A stretch of DNA of 64,000 bases from UBA6022 sp049295575 (GTDB lineage Bacteria > Patescibacteriota > Saccharimonadia > Saccharimonadales > Saccharimonadaceae). The position numbers and the translations under genes are program-made. The stretch spans positions 1 to 64,000 of the forward strand of contig JBAQQX010000003.1 of assembly GCA_049295575.1 (NCBI GenBank). The letters are read 5' to 3'. Below the pieces are notes generated by a model. It saw only the letters and a list, made by a program, of their open reading frames with translations. It searched no databases and was not told the origin of the DNA. Below are positions 40,426-49,414 of the stretch, in pieces (position 1 is the stretch's first letter; every line of letters starts with the position of its first letter).

Positions 40426-41991
40426 ATGGAGCACGTCAACGATACCATATCATTGCCAATAGGATTCAGGCTGCTACCGGGGGAAGAACTGCGAGCAGTT
40501 ATCCCTCATGCCCCTCGAGAATTCGAGCACACCCCTTCAAGCCTTGAACAAATAATGCGACTGACACGATCACCCTCACCTAACCTTATTGGTGCAAATG
40601 GCCCCAGTGTCGCCTCACTCGCCTTTGACGTCTCACTGTCAACCTCTGTACCACCTGACCAATCACCGCTTAACACACCAAGTAGTACCTCTGCCATACT
40701 TGCGCCCGCTCCAGAACATCTTCGGCTCTATGAAGTCGTGTTTGGACGAGACTCCCTCCGAGTCGCCATTGACCTCATTTCCAGCTATCCTGAACTTGCA
40801 CGAGCTACTGTATTACGACTAGCCGAGCTTCAAGGTATCGAAACAGACATCGCACGTGACGAGGAGCCGGGTGAAATCGTTCATGAGGCACGTGACGAAA
40901 ACGACCCACTGGCAATGGGGCTTACTGAGCGTCTTGGCTGGGGCTGGCCGTATTACGGCTCGGTTGATGCTACTCCAGAGTTCATCCGTACCCTCACCGC
41001 CTATTGCCGACTTAGTGAAGAGAACAGTGCCTTCCTTTCAGAAACCTATATCGACCGTAGTAAAAAGCAACGCTCAATTGCTTACGCCCTCGATATGGCT
41101 ATCGAATGGATTATCCGTAAACTTGATTCTAACCCAGAAGGACTTCTAGAATACAAAGCCACCCTGCCTAAAGGTATTGAAAACCAAGTATGGAAAGATT
41201 CGTGGGACGCGTATCACCACGCCGACGGCACACTCGCAAATCACGGCAAGGGTATTGCATCAATTGAAGTACAAACAACCACGTATGATGCATTGCTCGA
41301 CGCAGCCTATCTTTACGAGAATGCGCTCGACGATCCAGCAAAAGCCATGTCACTGCGCGCTCGAGCTGCCGAGCTAAAGAAGACGATATTGTCAGTTTTC
41401 TGGACAGAAGATAACGGCGGCTACTTCGTCCTTGGTACCGATCGCGACCACAACAATAATCTTCGCCCGCTCAAGATACGCACCTCAAATATGGGACACG
41501 TCCTCAACTCGCGTCTCCTTGAGTCTGATGAGCCGCACACGATTCGGATGCGCGAAGCTGTCGTGCGACACATCACCTCACCCGAACTGCTAACTAGCCA
41601 CGGTATCCGCACCCTCGCAAGCGACGAAGTGCGATTCCGCCCAGGCGCCTATCATAACGGCAGTATATGGCTCTGGGACACACACCACATTGCCAAGGGC
41701 CTTCGACGACAGGGCTACGGGGATATTGCTGACGAAATTGACCGCCGCTTACTTAACGTCATCGAAGTAACAAAGATATTCCCTGAGTATATACGAGGGA
41801 CTGATAACGGTACACCAGAGATAAACATGCACACGATCGTCTTATGGGACAGTGTCGTGCAGCGCGAGAATCAAATTGAGCAACCGCCACAAGAAGTGCA
41901 AGCCTGGACCGTCGCGGCAATCTTAGCAATAAAAAAACGCTTAGCTCGTCGCGGCATATTCACAGACCAGCAGTCTGCGCAAAAGAATTAG
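40426..41991 (+). CDS. Glycogen-debranching/GH63-like (alpha/alpha)6 glycosidase
   Basis: A 521-residue protein with the six-hairpin glycosidase fold: FGRDSLRVAIDLI, LGWGWPYYGSVDATPEFI, the Q-W-KDSWDA block (NQVWKDSWDAYHH) and FRPGAYHNGSIWLWDTH. These blocks match amylo-alpha-1,6-glucosidase/GDE and related GH63/GH15-type enzymes. The first 90 residues are Pro/Ser-rich and not conserved. TATAAT (40414-40419) ends 6 nt before ATG. It converges on the trehalase gene with one base between stops, so the pair may act in alpha-glucan use. Confidence 0.85.
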   Translation: MEHVNDTISLPIGFRLLPGEELRAVIPHAPREFEHTPSSLEQIMRLTRSPSPNLIGANGPSVASLAFDVSLSTSVPPDQSPLNTPSSTSAILAPAPEHLRLYEVVFGRDSLRVAIDLISSYPELARATVLRLAELQGIETDIARDEEPGEIVHEARDENDPLAMGLTERLGWGWPYYGSVDATPEFIRTLTAYCRLSEENSAFLSETYIDRSKKQRSIAYALDMAIEWIIRKLDSNPEGLLEYKATLPKGIENQVWKDSWDAYHHADGTLANHGKGIASIEVQTTTYDALLDAAYLYENALDDPAKAMSLRARAAELKKTILSVFWTEDNGGYFVLGTDRDHNNNLRPLKIRTSNMGHVLNSRLLESDEPHTIRMREAVVRHITSPELLTSHGIRTLASDEVRFRPGAYHNGSIWLWDTHHIAKGLRRQGYGDIADEIDRRLLNVIEVTKIFPEYIRGTDNGTPEINMHTIVLWDSVVQRENQIEQPPQEVQAWTVAAILAIKKRLARRGIFTDQQSAQKN

Positions 41992-41992
41992 A

Positions 41993-43567
41993 CTAGCGGT
42001 CGTCTTCGGCAAGCAGCGTCGCGAGTACGCCATTCGTCCACCCGAATCCATCTTGTAGTGGATACTCGCCGCCGCCACCAAGGCCACTCTCGTTCACGAC
42101 ATTGTATTTCTCAATCATTTTACTTTTGCTGGTAAAGATCTTTAGGTTTGTCGCAACCCAGTGCTGCTTAATTTTATCTGCGAGCTGATGGTAGCCGTAG
42201 TGTCGTAGGCCTTCGATGGCAATCATATGAAGTGGTGCCCAGCCGTTTGGGGCATCCCATTGTTCACCCGTCTCCAAAAGAGTTGTCGTCAGTCCGCCGG
42301 GCTTCAAAAAGTCTTCTTCTAGCCGCTTAGCTACGGCAGCAGCCTGCTTCGTTGTCGCGATACGTGCGTAGAGTGGGAATACTGCAGCAAGCGTTAGGCG
42401 TCCCGTCGATGCGCCCTTATGAAAATTGTAGTCAACGAAGAATTGCTCCTTCTCGTCCCAGCAATATTCACCAATTGCCTTAGCCCGTCGCTCAGCAAGA
42501 GCACGGAATTTACGTGCAAGCAGTGGCTGCAGGAGAAGCGTATATGCTTCGGCAATAGTCTGCTCAAGTTGATACAGTAGACTATTGAGGTCGACAGGTA
42601 TGATATCTGCGGTATGAATCGAGTGCAGATCGTTTGGATCTTCACACCAACGTGAGCTAAAGTCCCACCCCGACTCTGCCGCCGCGCGCAGATGAAGATA
42701 CAGACGGTCAGCCTCGCGGTGAGGTGCCGCAGCCGCTGTCGACACATCCTCATGGAGTGATTCCGGTCGAGGCGTTGTCTTGTTGTCGTAATAGCGGTTC
42801 AAAAGCATACCATTTGGCAACTGCGCAACACGGGCAAATGCATTATGCTCAGCTTTCGCCAATTTCGATCGCCCCCTCATCCAGAAGCGATGTTCTGCTA
42901 GTAGATACGGCAGGTATTCAATAAGGATTCGTCGTCCCTTATGGCGAGCGAGGAGCTTAACCATATGCGCGAAAAACGGTGGCTGCGAGCGGCTTAAGAA
43001 ATAGGTTCGGTTAGCGGTTGGAATGAAGCCGAATTTTCGAATCATGTACGCATAGTTTCTGACCATCCCCTCGATCATATCCCAGCGGTTATCCGCCGCC
43101 AGACCAAGCATAATAAAATAGCTATCCCAGTAGAATTGCTCGGAGAAACGACCGCCTGGCACAACGTAGGCATAGGGTAATGCGATAAGCGAGCCGTGAT
43201 CGCGGCGATTTTTGCGCTCAAGAACGTGCCAAAGCTCAGCGATATGTTCACGGGGTGTCATTGACGTGTCGGTTTGATACGACGTCGCATGATCGCCAAA
43301 CTGGTAAAAATGACGACTGACAAATTCACGAAGATCAAAATCAGGATCCTGCTTTTCGATCAAATATTCTTTCTGGATCTGCTTCATTCGCTGACGAGGA
43401 ACAAGGTCGACAAATGTCTTTCCGTCGCCGTACACTTGCGCTGTCTGAACATCGCTAAATAACGGGCCAAGGGCTTCATCAGGACTTTTAGACACACGCG
43501 AAAGTGTACCGGTCGTTGTGACGATCTTTGATTTAATACTATCTGTTTTTGGTATTCGTAAATTCAC
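41993..43567 (-). CDS. treF: Trehalase, GH37 family
   Basis: A 524-residue cytoplasmic trehalase (trehalose to two glucose). Signatures are PGGRFSEQFYWDSYF (signature 1), the catalytic region in GWDFSSRW, GEQWDAPNGWAP (signature 2) and GGGGEYPLQDGFGWTNGV. No signal peptide. The frame is open to an ATG at 43597, but TTGCGA-N17-TATACT (43574-43602) ends 6 nt before a GTG at 43567 encoding MNLRIPKTDS, so the leaderless GTG is preferred and the 43597 ATG would lie within the -35 box. Confidence 0.93.
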   Translation of the reverse strand: MNLRIPKTDSIKSKIVTTTGTLSRVSKSPDEALGPLFSDVQTAQVYGDGKTFVDLVPRQRMKQIQKEYLIEKQDPDFDLREFVSRHFYQFGDHATSYQTDTSMTPREHIAELWHVLERKNRRDHGSLIALPYAYVVPGGRFSEQFYWDSYFIMLGLAADNRWDMIEGMVRNYAYMIRKFGFIPTANRTYFLSRSQPPFFAHMVKLLARHKGRRILIEYLPYLLAEHRFWMRGRSKLAKAEHNAFARVAQLPNGMLLNRYYDNKTTPRPESLHEDVSTAAAAPHREADRLYLHLRAAAESGWDFSSRWCEDPNDLHSIHTADIIPVDLNSLLYQLEQTIAEAYTLLLQPLLARKFRALAERRAKAIGEYCWDEKEQFFVDYNFHKGASTGRLTLAAVFPLYARIATTKQAAAVAKRLEEDFLKPGGLTTTLLETGEQWDAPNGWAPLHMIAIEGLRHYGYHQLADKIKQHWVATNLKIFTSKSKMIEKYNVVNESGLGGGGEYPLQDGFGWTNGVLATLLAEDDR

Positions 43568-43573
43568 CTTGTT

Positions 43574-43602
43574 AGTATAATGTCTACGCTTAGGCATCGC
43601 AA
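43574..43602 (-). promoter_or_regulatory. Trehalase promoter
   Basis: Minus strand TTGCGA (43597-43602), 17 bp, TATACT (43574-43579); 6 nt to the GTG. Confidence 0.7.
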
Positions 43603-43613
43603 TGCTTTTGGCT

Positions 43614-43645
43614 AAAAAAATCGCCCAGATTCTGGGCGATTTTTC
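43614..43645 (-). terminator. Terminator of typA
   Basis: AAAAATCGCCCAG-ATT-CTGGGCGATTTTT just past the typA stop, immediately upstream of the trehalase promoter. Confidence 0.9.
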
Positions 43646-43647
43646 AT

Positions 43648-45471
43648 TTAGCTTTTCGAGTTGCGCTTTCGCTGATTTGGATCAAGGAAACGCTTTCGAA
43701 GGCGAAGTGACTTTGGCGTTACTTCAAGTAGTTCATCGTCTTCGATAAAGTCGATTGACTGCTCAAGGCTTAGGTCAGTAAATGGCGTCAGCTGTACGGT
43801 ACCATCACTTGATGATGTACGCATGTTTGTCAGCTGCTTCCCACGACAGACGTTCACATCAAGGTCGCCTTGGCGGTTATATACACCGACGATCATACCC
43901 TGGTAGACAACGGTGCCTGGGCCAACGAATAGTTCACCACGAGCCGAAGCGGTATCAAGTGCATATGCAGTAGTCGAACCAGCTTCAGTGGCAATCAAAG
44001 CGCCGTTACGAACTTGTTGCAATTTCGCACCAAGTGGCTGGTAGCCGTGTGGCAAGCTGTTCATGATAATTGTACCCTTCGTCGCCGTCAAAAGAAGGTT
44101 ACGAAGACCAATCATGGCACGAGTTGGCAAGATATACGTCGTACGAGTTGTACCAGCGCTCGTCTGCTCTTGCTTAAGGAGTGTTGCTCGACGAGTACCG
44201 AGCTCTTGACTGACCGCACCAAGGAATTCGGCGCCAACTTCAACAAGCAGTTCTTCAACTGGCTCTTTGACGATACCATCTTCTTCAATCGTCACAGCCT
44301 GAGGACGACCGACTTCAAATTCAAAGTCTTCACGGCGAAGCGTTTCAATAAGGACTGAAAGATGCAGCTCGCCACGACCCGATACAACAAAGCCAATGCC
44401 TTCGTCACGAACACGTAGCGACACGTTCGTTTCAAGCTCCTGGCGGAGACGATCGCCAATCTGACGACTGGTATTATACTTGGCTTCTTTACCCTTCATT
44501 GGGCTGGTGTTTGGACCAAGATACATACTGAGCGTTGGCGCTTCGATATCAATCACCGGCAAAGCTTCAGGCTGGTCTTTATCTGCAATCGTTTCACCGA
44601 TATGTGCATCGGCGATACCAGTAAGAGCAACGATGTCACCCGCACCAGCTTCATCGATCTCTTCTCGGTTAAGACCACGGTAACCAAAAACCTTATCGAT
44701 CTTAGCGTTCACGAGCGTACCATCGCGTTTAATAAGAACAACTGACTGCGCTTTTTTAATATCACCACGCGTAATACGACCAATGGCATATTTACCAAGG
44801 AAAGAATCGTACTGAAGTGATGTCACGAGCAGCTGGAATGGCTTGTTAACTTCAACAGTCGGGGCTGGAATGTCGTTAATAATAGCATCAAAGACTGGTG
44901 TCAAATCAGCGTGCTCAGCAGTGTTGTCTGGCAAATGTGTCCAGGCTTTACCGTCACGACCAATGGCGTAGTAGACAGGGTAATGCAGCTGGCTGTCATC
45001 GATAGCAAGTTCCAAGAAAAGATCAGACACTTCGTCGATCACTTCGTCGATACGACGAGAAGGCTTATCGATCTTGTTAATAATCACGACTGGCTTAAGG
45101 CCTAGTTCAAGCGCTTTTGACAAAACAAACTTGGTCTGTGGCATTGGACCTTCTTGAGCGTCAACAACAAGAAGTACACCGTCAGCCATGTTAAGCGTTC
45201 GCTCAACTTCACCTGAGAAGTCGGCGTGACCTGGAGTGTCGATAATATTGATTTTATAATCACCGTGGTAGATCGATGTCTGCTTAGCTGTGATTGTAAT
45301 ACCACGCTCATGCTCTTGATCACCGCTATCCATAATAAGATCCTGGCTCATTTCAGCCTGGTTGTCACGGAAGGTGTTACTTTGCTTTAGTAGCCCGTCC
45401 ACCATAGTTGTTTTACCATGGTCAACGTGGGCGATAATCGCAATATTGCGAATAAATTTTGGGTCTGTCAT
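43648..45471 (-). CDS. typA: Ribosome-binding GTPase TypA/BipA
   Basis: A 607-residue translational GTPase that supports ribosome assembly and stress growth. G1 AHVDHGKTT, switch ERGITITAKQT, G3 DTPGHADF, G4 NKID, then domains II, III, V and the BipA-specific C-terminus (TSSSDGTVQLTPFTDLSLEQSIDFIEDDELLEVTP). The promoter is TTGAAA-N17-TACAAT (45510-45538) with a 35-nt leader that contains a GCCCGTC...GGGC hairpin. Confidence 0.97.
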   Translation of the reverse strand: MTDPKFIRNIAIIAHVDHGKTTMVDGLLKQSNTFRDNQAEMSQDLIMDSGDQEHERGITITAKQTSIYHGDYKINIIDTPGHADFSGEVERTLNMADGVLLVVDAQEGPMPQTKFVLSKALELGLKPVVIINKIDKPSRRIDEVIDEVSDLFLELAIDDSQLHYPVYYAIGRDGKAWTHLPDNTAEHADLTPVFDAIINDIPAPTVEVNKPFQLLVTSLQYDSFLGKYAIGRITRGDIKKAQSVVLIKRDGTLVNAKIDKVFGYRGLNREEIDEAGAGDIVALTGIADAHIGETIADKDQPEALPVIDIEAPTLSMYLGPNTSPMKGKEAKYNTSRQIGDRLRQELETNVSLRVRDEGIGFVVSGRGELHLSVLIETLRREDFEFEVGRPQAVTIEEDGIVKEPVEELLVEVGAEFLGAVSQELGTRRATLLKQEQTSAGTTRTTYILPTRAMIGLRNLLLTATKGTIIMNSLPHGYQPLGAKLQQVRNGALIATEAGSTTAYALDTASARGELFVGPGTVVYQGMIVGVYNRQGDLDVNVCRGKQLTNMRTSSSDGTVQLTPFTDLSLEQSIDFIEDDELLEVTPKSLRLRKRFLDPNQRKRNSKS

Positions 45472-45509
45472 AAAAATATGCCCATTTCTGACGGGCTTCC
45501 TTTACCTGT

Positions 45510-45538
45510 ATTGTAACAGATATGAGGGGTTATTTCAA
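45510..45538 (-). promoter_or_regulatory. Promoter of typA
   Basis: Minus strand TTGAAA (45533-45538), 17 bp, TACAAT (45510-45515). Confidence 0.7.
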
Positions 45539-45551
45539 GGGCGAGCAGACC

Positions 45552-45588
45552 AAAAATAAAAGAGCGATCAAATGATCACTCTATTTAT
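45552..45588 (-). terminator. Terminator after tRNA-Leu(GAG)
   Basis: AGAG-GATCA-AA-TGATC-CTCT-type foldback with TTTTATTTTT on the minus strand, directly beyond the CCA end. Confidence 0.7.
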
Positions 45589-45590
45589 CA

Positions 45591-45677
45591 TGGTGCGCGA
45601 AAGAGGACTTGAACCTCCACGTCCCGAAGGACACCAGCCCCTCAAGCTGACGCGTCTACCAATTCCGCCATTCGCGC
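45591..45677 (-). tRNA. tRNA-Leu(GAG)
   Basis: An 87-base class II tRNA on the minus strand: acceptor GCGCGAA/TTTCGCGC, anticodon stem TCAGC/GCTGG with loop TTGAGGG (anticodon GAG), long variable arm, T loop TTCAAGT, encoded CCA. Confidence 0.93.
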
Positions 45678-45712
45678 ATAAGGGTGTTGTTACTCGAACG
45701 ATTATAGCGAGC

Positions 45713-47503
45713 TTACGGCGTTTTGTAAACAGTTGCACGGTCGGCCGTCCAGTACAAAACATCGGCATAGCGATCACGAGTGGAGATGAGCTGCATCTCA
45801 GGATTCATAGACTGGCTTGTCTTAGCATGGACGTAGTAGGTGACTGGCTGATAAAGCCCTATTGCTGGCACGTCCTGCAGCCACTGCTTTGCAAAGCTTA
45901 TATATTTAGCGTTACGCAGCTGCGGGTCTGTGCTAGAGGCAGCACTTGAGAGCGCCTCGTCAGCAACCGCATCGGCGTAGCTCGACAAGTTCAGTAGTCG
46001 CTGAGAACTCTGCGAGGAGTGCCAGAAAGGATAGACATTAAGGTCAGCGCCAATTTCAAGTGTATACAGCAAAGCATCAAAGTTTCGACTCTGGAGACGC
46101 TCGGATACGGTCCGGTCTGTCGGATCAAGCACCTCGGCATCCACCGATACGCCAATTGCTCGCCACTGCCGAGCAATGGTCTCGAGTGCTTTTTCATAGC
46201 CCGTACCCTTTAGCGTTGTAATGCGCAGCTGGAGCGGCTGACCATCTTTAATTCGCTTACCGTCGGCCTGTTTTAACCAGCCAGCCTTCTCAAGCATATC
46301 GGCCGCCTTGGTTGCATCAGACTCAGGTCGAGTTGGTATATCATTGCCAGTTAGCTGACCTGTAATAAACGGTAAATCAAGTGCAGATACATCGGGTGAC
46401 ACTGCCTTTCGAACATCATCTACGTTCGTTCCAACCTGAAGTGCTCGGCGGACGGCTACGTCCTTCAAAGCTCCCTGCTTGGTATTAAAGAAGGCGTATA
46501 CACCGTTATTTATTGGCCGTGAAATAACGCTGTAGCGCTTCGTATCGATTGACGAAATTGAATCTGCTGCAATGTCGGCTGCGGCGTTTACTTCGCTCGT
46601 GCGCAGCGCCATGGCGATTGCGTCAGTCGTATTGTATACGTGCAGCTGGAAGCGAGACAGCTTCGGAGCTCCCCTGTAGTAATCCTTATTTGCGGACATA
46701 TGTGCAATCTTTCGTCCATTTGCCGAATCGACTATTTGCAGTAATCGAATGCGAAATGGCCCACTGCCAACAGGAGACTGACCGAAGCCGTTCTCGCGCA
46801 GTAAGTTTGGAGCAATGTCGCCGAGGAGGTGCTTCGGCAAGACCGAGAAAGTCAATGCATGTGAGAAGGCGGCGATTGGCCCTGGAAGCGTGAACGTTAC
46901 AGTAAAATCATCGACTGCCTTGACACTAATCCCTTGCCAACCCTTAATCACACTGCGTGTTAGCGGGTTTTTTAAAAGATCTGCTGTAAAGACAATATCC
47001 TTTGCCGTTAGTCGTGTTCCATCGTGCCATTTAGCATCTTCGCGTAGTGATACCGTATAGACCGTCCCCTCGGGATTGACGGTCATTTTGCGAGCGAGGT
47101 CACCGCGCAAGTTGCCCGTATCATCATAATCGTACAGACTCGAGAAGAGGAGCTTGCTCGCCGAATACTCGGCACTCGTCGTCGCATAGAGGGGATTGAG
47201 CGTATCAAGAGGCCCAAGCGACGCTTCGGCGTAAGTACCACCAGCTGCTGGCGCATCCGTGCTATAACTCCGCTGAAACCAGTTGAGCTGAATACCGACA
47301 CCGGCAATTAATAGCCCAATAAGCACAAGCCAGCCAATCACATGGCGTCGAACGCTACGGATATTTTCCCAGCGGTGAATAATAAACTTATGAGCATGAC
47401 GGAGCGTTGCGCCTTCGGCCTTTTTGGCACGTTTTGAAAGCTTCTTACTGTTGAAGTTCAGCTGCTGAAATTGTCGCCACGACTTACGTTTTTCTTCGGC
47501 CAC
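45713..47503 (-). CDS. ABC transporter substrate-binding protein, family 5, membrane-anchored
   Basis: A 596-residue protein: a basic ~55-residue cytoplasmic part (KKLSKRAKKAE), one transmembrane helix (VIGWLVLIGLLIAGVGIQL, about 55-73), then a full SBP_bac_5 (oligopeptide/nickel-binding type) domain with TLNPLYATTS, AKWHDGTRLTAKDIVFT and SPVGSGPFRI. It is tethered by an uncleaved helix, not a lipobox. No permease or ATPase of this transporter type is in the window, so it may bind peptides for another system. It is the last gene of holin-like-secG-SBP. Confidence 0.9.
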   Translation of the reverse strand: MAEEKRKSWRQFQQLNFNSKKLSKRAKKAEGATLRHAHKFIIHRWENIRSVRRHVIGWLVLIGLLIAGVGIQLNWFQRSYSTDAPAAGGTYAEASLGPLDTLNPLYATTSAEYSASKLLFSSLYDYDDTGNLRGDLARKMTVNPEGTVYTVSLREDAKWHDGTRLTAKDIVFTADLLKNPLTRSVIKGWQGISVKAVDDFTVTFTLPGPIAAFSHALTFSVLPKHLLGDIAPNLLRENGFGQSPVGSGPFRIRLLQIVDSANGRKIAHMSANKDYYRGAPKLSRFQLHVYNTTDAIAMALRTSEVNAAADIAADSISSIDTKRYSVISRPINNGVYAFFNTKQGALKDVAVRRALQVGTNVDDVRKAVSPDVSALDLPFITGQLTGNDIPTRPESDATKAADMLEKAGWLKQADGKRIKDGQPLQLRITTLKGTGYEKALETIARQWRAIGVSVDAEVLDPTDRTVSERLQSRNFDALLYTLEIGADLNVYPFWHSSQSSQRLLNLSSYADAVADEALSSAASSTDPQLRNAKYISFAKQWLQDVPAIGLYQPVTYYVHAKTSQSMNPEMQLISTRDRYADVLYWTADRATVYKTP

Positions 47504-47514
47504 AGTGCTGCCCC

Positions 47515-47751
47515 TTACAAGTTAAATAGTGGAAGTAATAGACCAGCAAGGATAGAGAAAATAAAAATCACTGCGAGTACAATCGTTGCTTCGAACAGAT
47601 TTTTATCAAGTCCACGACGCGTCGTATAGAGCTCACCAGAACTACCAAAACCCGCACCGAGTGATGCGCCACGCTGCTGTAGCAGGATAGCTAAAATCAT
47701 CAAGATTGCCGAACCAATAGTGATGAACTGAAGGATGATATTGATATTCAT
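47515..47751 (-). CDS. secG: Protein translocase subunit SecG
   Basis: A 78-residue membrane protein with two transmembrane helices separated by GASLGAGFGSSGELYTTRRG, the signature loop of SecG. It helps SecYE-SecA translocation. Its ATG overlaps the TGA of the upstream holin-like gene (ATGA). Confidence 0.93.
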   Translation of the reverse strand: MNINIILQFITIGSAILMILAILLQQRGASLGAGFGSSGELYTTRRGLDKNLFEATIVLAVIFIFSILAGLLLPLFNL

Positions 47752-48146
47752 GATGTCTCCCTTTGCGAACGAGTGTTATAGTGCAATTCCATAATGCTAC
47801 TTACTATATAGTTTAACAGACTTAGGACCATTCCTGTAAGAACAGAGTGCCAGAAGGTCATATGGATGCCTGGCGCTAGCGCCAGAGACCAGTACACCAT
47901 TAGTCCATTAACGATGAGTGTAAAGAGCCCTAGAGTAACCAGGATTGCTGGTAGTGACAGAATAATAACAATCGGACGAAGTACGCTGTTGATTAGTGAG
48001 AAGATTAACCCAGCCAATACAAACGCCCAAAAACCAGCCGTCAACTGATCGTCACTATATCCGGTGCCAAACAGACGAACCGCTACCCACAGTCCGAACG
48101 AGTTAAATGCCCATCGAACCAAAAAAAGCACAAATTGTTTTTTCAT
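47748..48146 (-). CDS. Phage holin superfamily IV-like membrane protein
   Basis: A 132-residue membrane protein with four hydrophobic helices and the typical NSVLRPIVIILSLPAILVTLGLFTLIVNGLM block of the mycobacterial 4-TMS holin-like family (PF04020, YvlD). Despite the family name it is a chromosomal envelope protein here, with no phage genes nearby. It is translationally coupled to secG. TATACT is 12 nt before the ATG. Confidence 0.88.
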   Translation of the reverse strand: MKKQFVLFLVRWAFNSFGLWVAVRLFGTGYSDDQLTAGFWAFVLAGLIFSLINSVLRPIVIILSLPAILVTLGLFTLIVNGLMVYWSLALAPGIHMTFWHSVLTGMVLSLLNYIVSSIMELHYNTRSQRETS

Positions 48147-48169
48147 AATACTTCCCGTAGTATACCAAT

Positions 48170-49378
48170 CTAGCTTATGTCTGTCGAGAGACGCGCACTC
48201 AAGTTGGAATACCCTTTATCTGTAATTAAGATGTCATCTTCGATGCGTACGCCAATTCCCTCTTCTGGAATGTAAATACCCGGCTCAACCGTCAACACCA
48301 TTCCCGGTTGCAAGTAGCGAGGGGCCCCAAGACTGTCATGAACATCAACCCCAAGCCCATGACTGATCGCGTGGGGGAAATAGGTTCGATACGCCGTATC
48401 GTCGTGCTCGTCTTTCATAAGGCCAAGTGATAGTAGTGCCCGCTTCATAATGACGTCCACATCACGGTGATAGTGCTCAACGGTCAGATTAGGCGCGAGC
48501 AAGGCGATAATTTGCTGCTGCGCGCTTTGCACCGCTGCATGTACGTCACGCTGACGTTTTGTCGGCTCGTCAATTGCGTACGTACGGGTGATATCAGCAG
48601 CATAGCCAGCCGATTGCGCACCAATATCAAGCAGTAGTAGCTGGCGCCTTTTAAGCTTACTGCTATTATCAACGTAATGCAGGGTGCATGCATTGCTGCC
48701 AACGGCGACAATTGGATCATACGCGTGGCCTCGGGAACCGTGACGTCGGAAGTAATAACTAAACTCCGCTTCAACTTCGTACTCACTCCGCAGCTCAGGT
48801 AGCTTTTGCTTAACAGACTCAAAGGCATCAACCGTTAAACTAATCGCCTGTTTCATGGCTGCAATCTCTTGAGGCTGCTTGATGGCGCGCAGCTGCGCTA
48901 TCGTACTTCGACAGTCCTGGACTGATGTGAAGGTACGACTCAGTACATCATGCAGTTTCTTAGTCGCTGGGTTTAATACAAAATCAAAGTCTTCAGCATG
49001 AGGCTGGTCACCGAGTGCATAAACAGTGCTGTGCTTTTTCGAAAGGTCGCCCAGAAGCTCAAGCGCCTCAGCATGTGTAATAACGGCAGTAACGCCGCTC
49101 ACCGACAAGGCCTGCTCGGGAGATAAGCTACCGTCAAATATTTGATGCGCCTGACTAATCGTTGGCGCGGCTAGCCAACTTTTGCCACGACTACCATCAA
49201 CGATCAACCACCAATCAGGCGATTCAATACCCGTTAACCACCAGAAATTTGCCTCTTGCTCAAAGGCAAATGACATATCGTTGCGCCGCTGCATCTGGGA
49301 ATACCCCGTCATAACAACCACGCCACCGTCTAATTTAGCGACGAGGCGAGCACGATTGGCAATAAAAAGATCAGTCAT
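48170..49378 (-). CDS. pepP: Xaa-Pro aminopeptidase, M24B family
   Basis: A 402-residue metallopeptidase that removes N-terminal residues before proline. The N-terminal creatinase-like domain begins ANRARLVAKLDGGVVVMTG. The catalytic pita-bread domain provides the five ligands: DIGAQSAGYAADITR (two Asp), HGLGVDVHD (His), VEPGIY (Glu) and EDDI (Glu). The start is taken as ATG 49378 because TATGAT (49386-49391) lies 7 nt upstream; an ATG at 49390 would be inside that box. Confidence 0.94.
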   Translation of the reverse strand: MTDLFIANRARLVAKLDGGVVVMTGYSQMQRRNDMSFAFEQEANFWWLTGIESPDWWLIVDGSRGKSWLAAPTISQAHQIFDGSLSPEQALSVSGVTAVITHAEALELLGDLSKKHSTVYALGDQPHAEDFDFVLNPATKKLHDVLSRTFTSVQDCRSTIAQLRAIKQPQEIAAMKQAISLTVDAFESVKQKLPELRSEYEVEAEFSYYFRRHGSRGHAYDPIVAVGSNACTLHYVDNSSKLKRRQLLLLDIGAQSAGYAADITRTYAIDEPTKRQRDVHAAVQSAQQQIIALLAPNLTVEHYHRDVDVIMKRALLSLGLMKDEHDDTAYRTYFPHAISHGLGVDVHDSLGAPRYLQPGMVLTVEPGIYIPEEGIGVRIEDDILITDKGYSNLSARLSTDIS

Positions 49379-49414
49379 TACTTTTATCATATAATATCTA
49401 CTGACATCTCAACA

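Noticed and set aside
47748..48146. Prophage remnant suggested by holin similarity
   Set aside because: The family is chromosomal in many bacteria, it is translationally coupled to secG, and no other phage gene is near.
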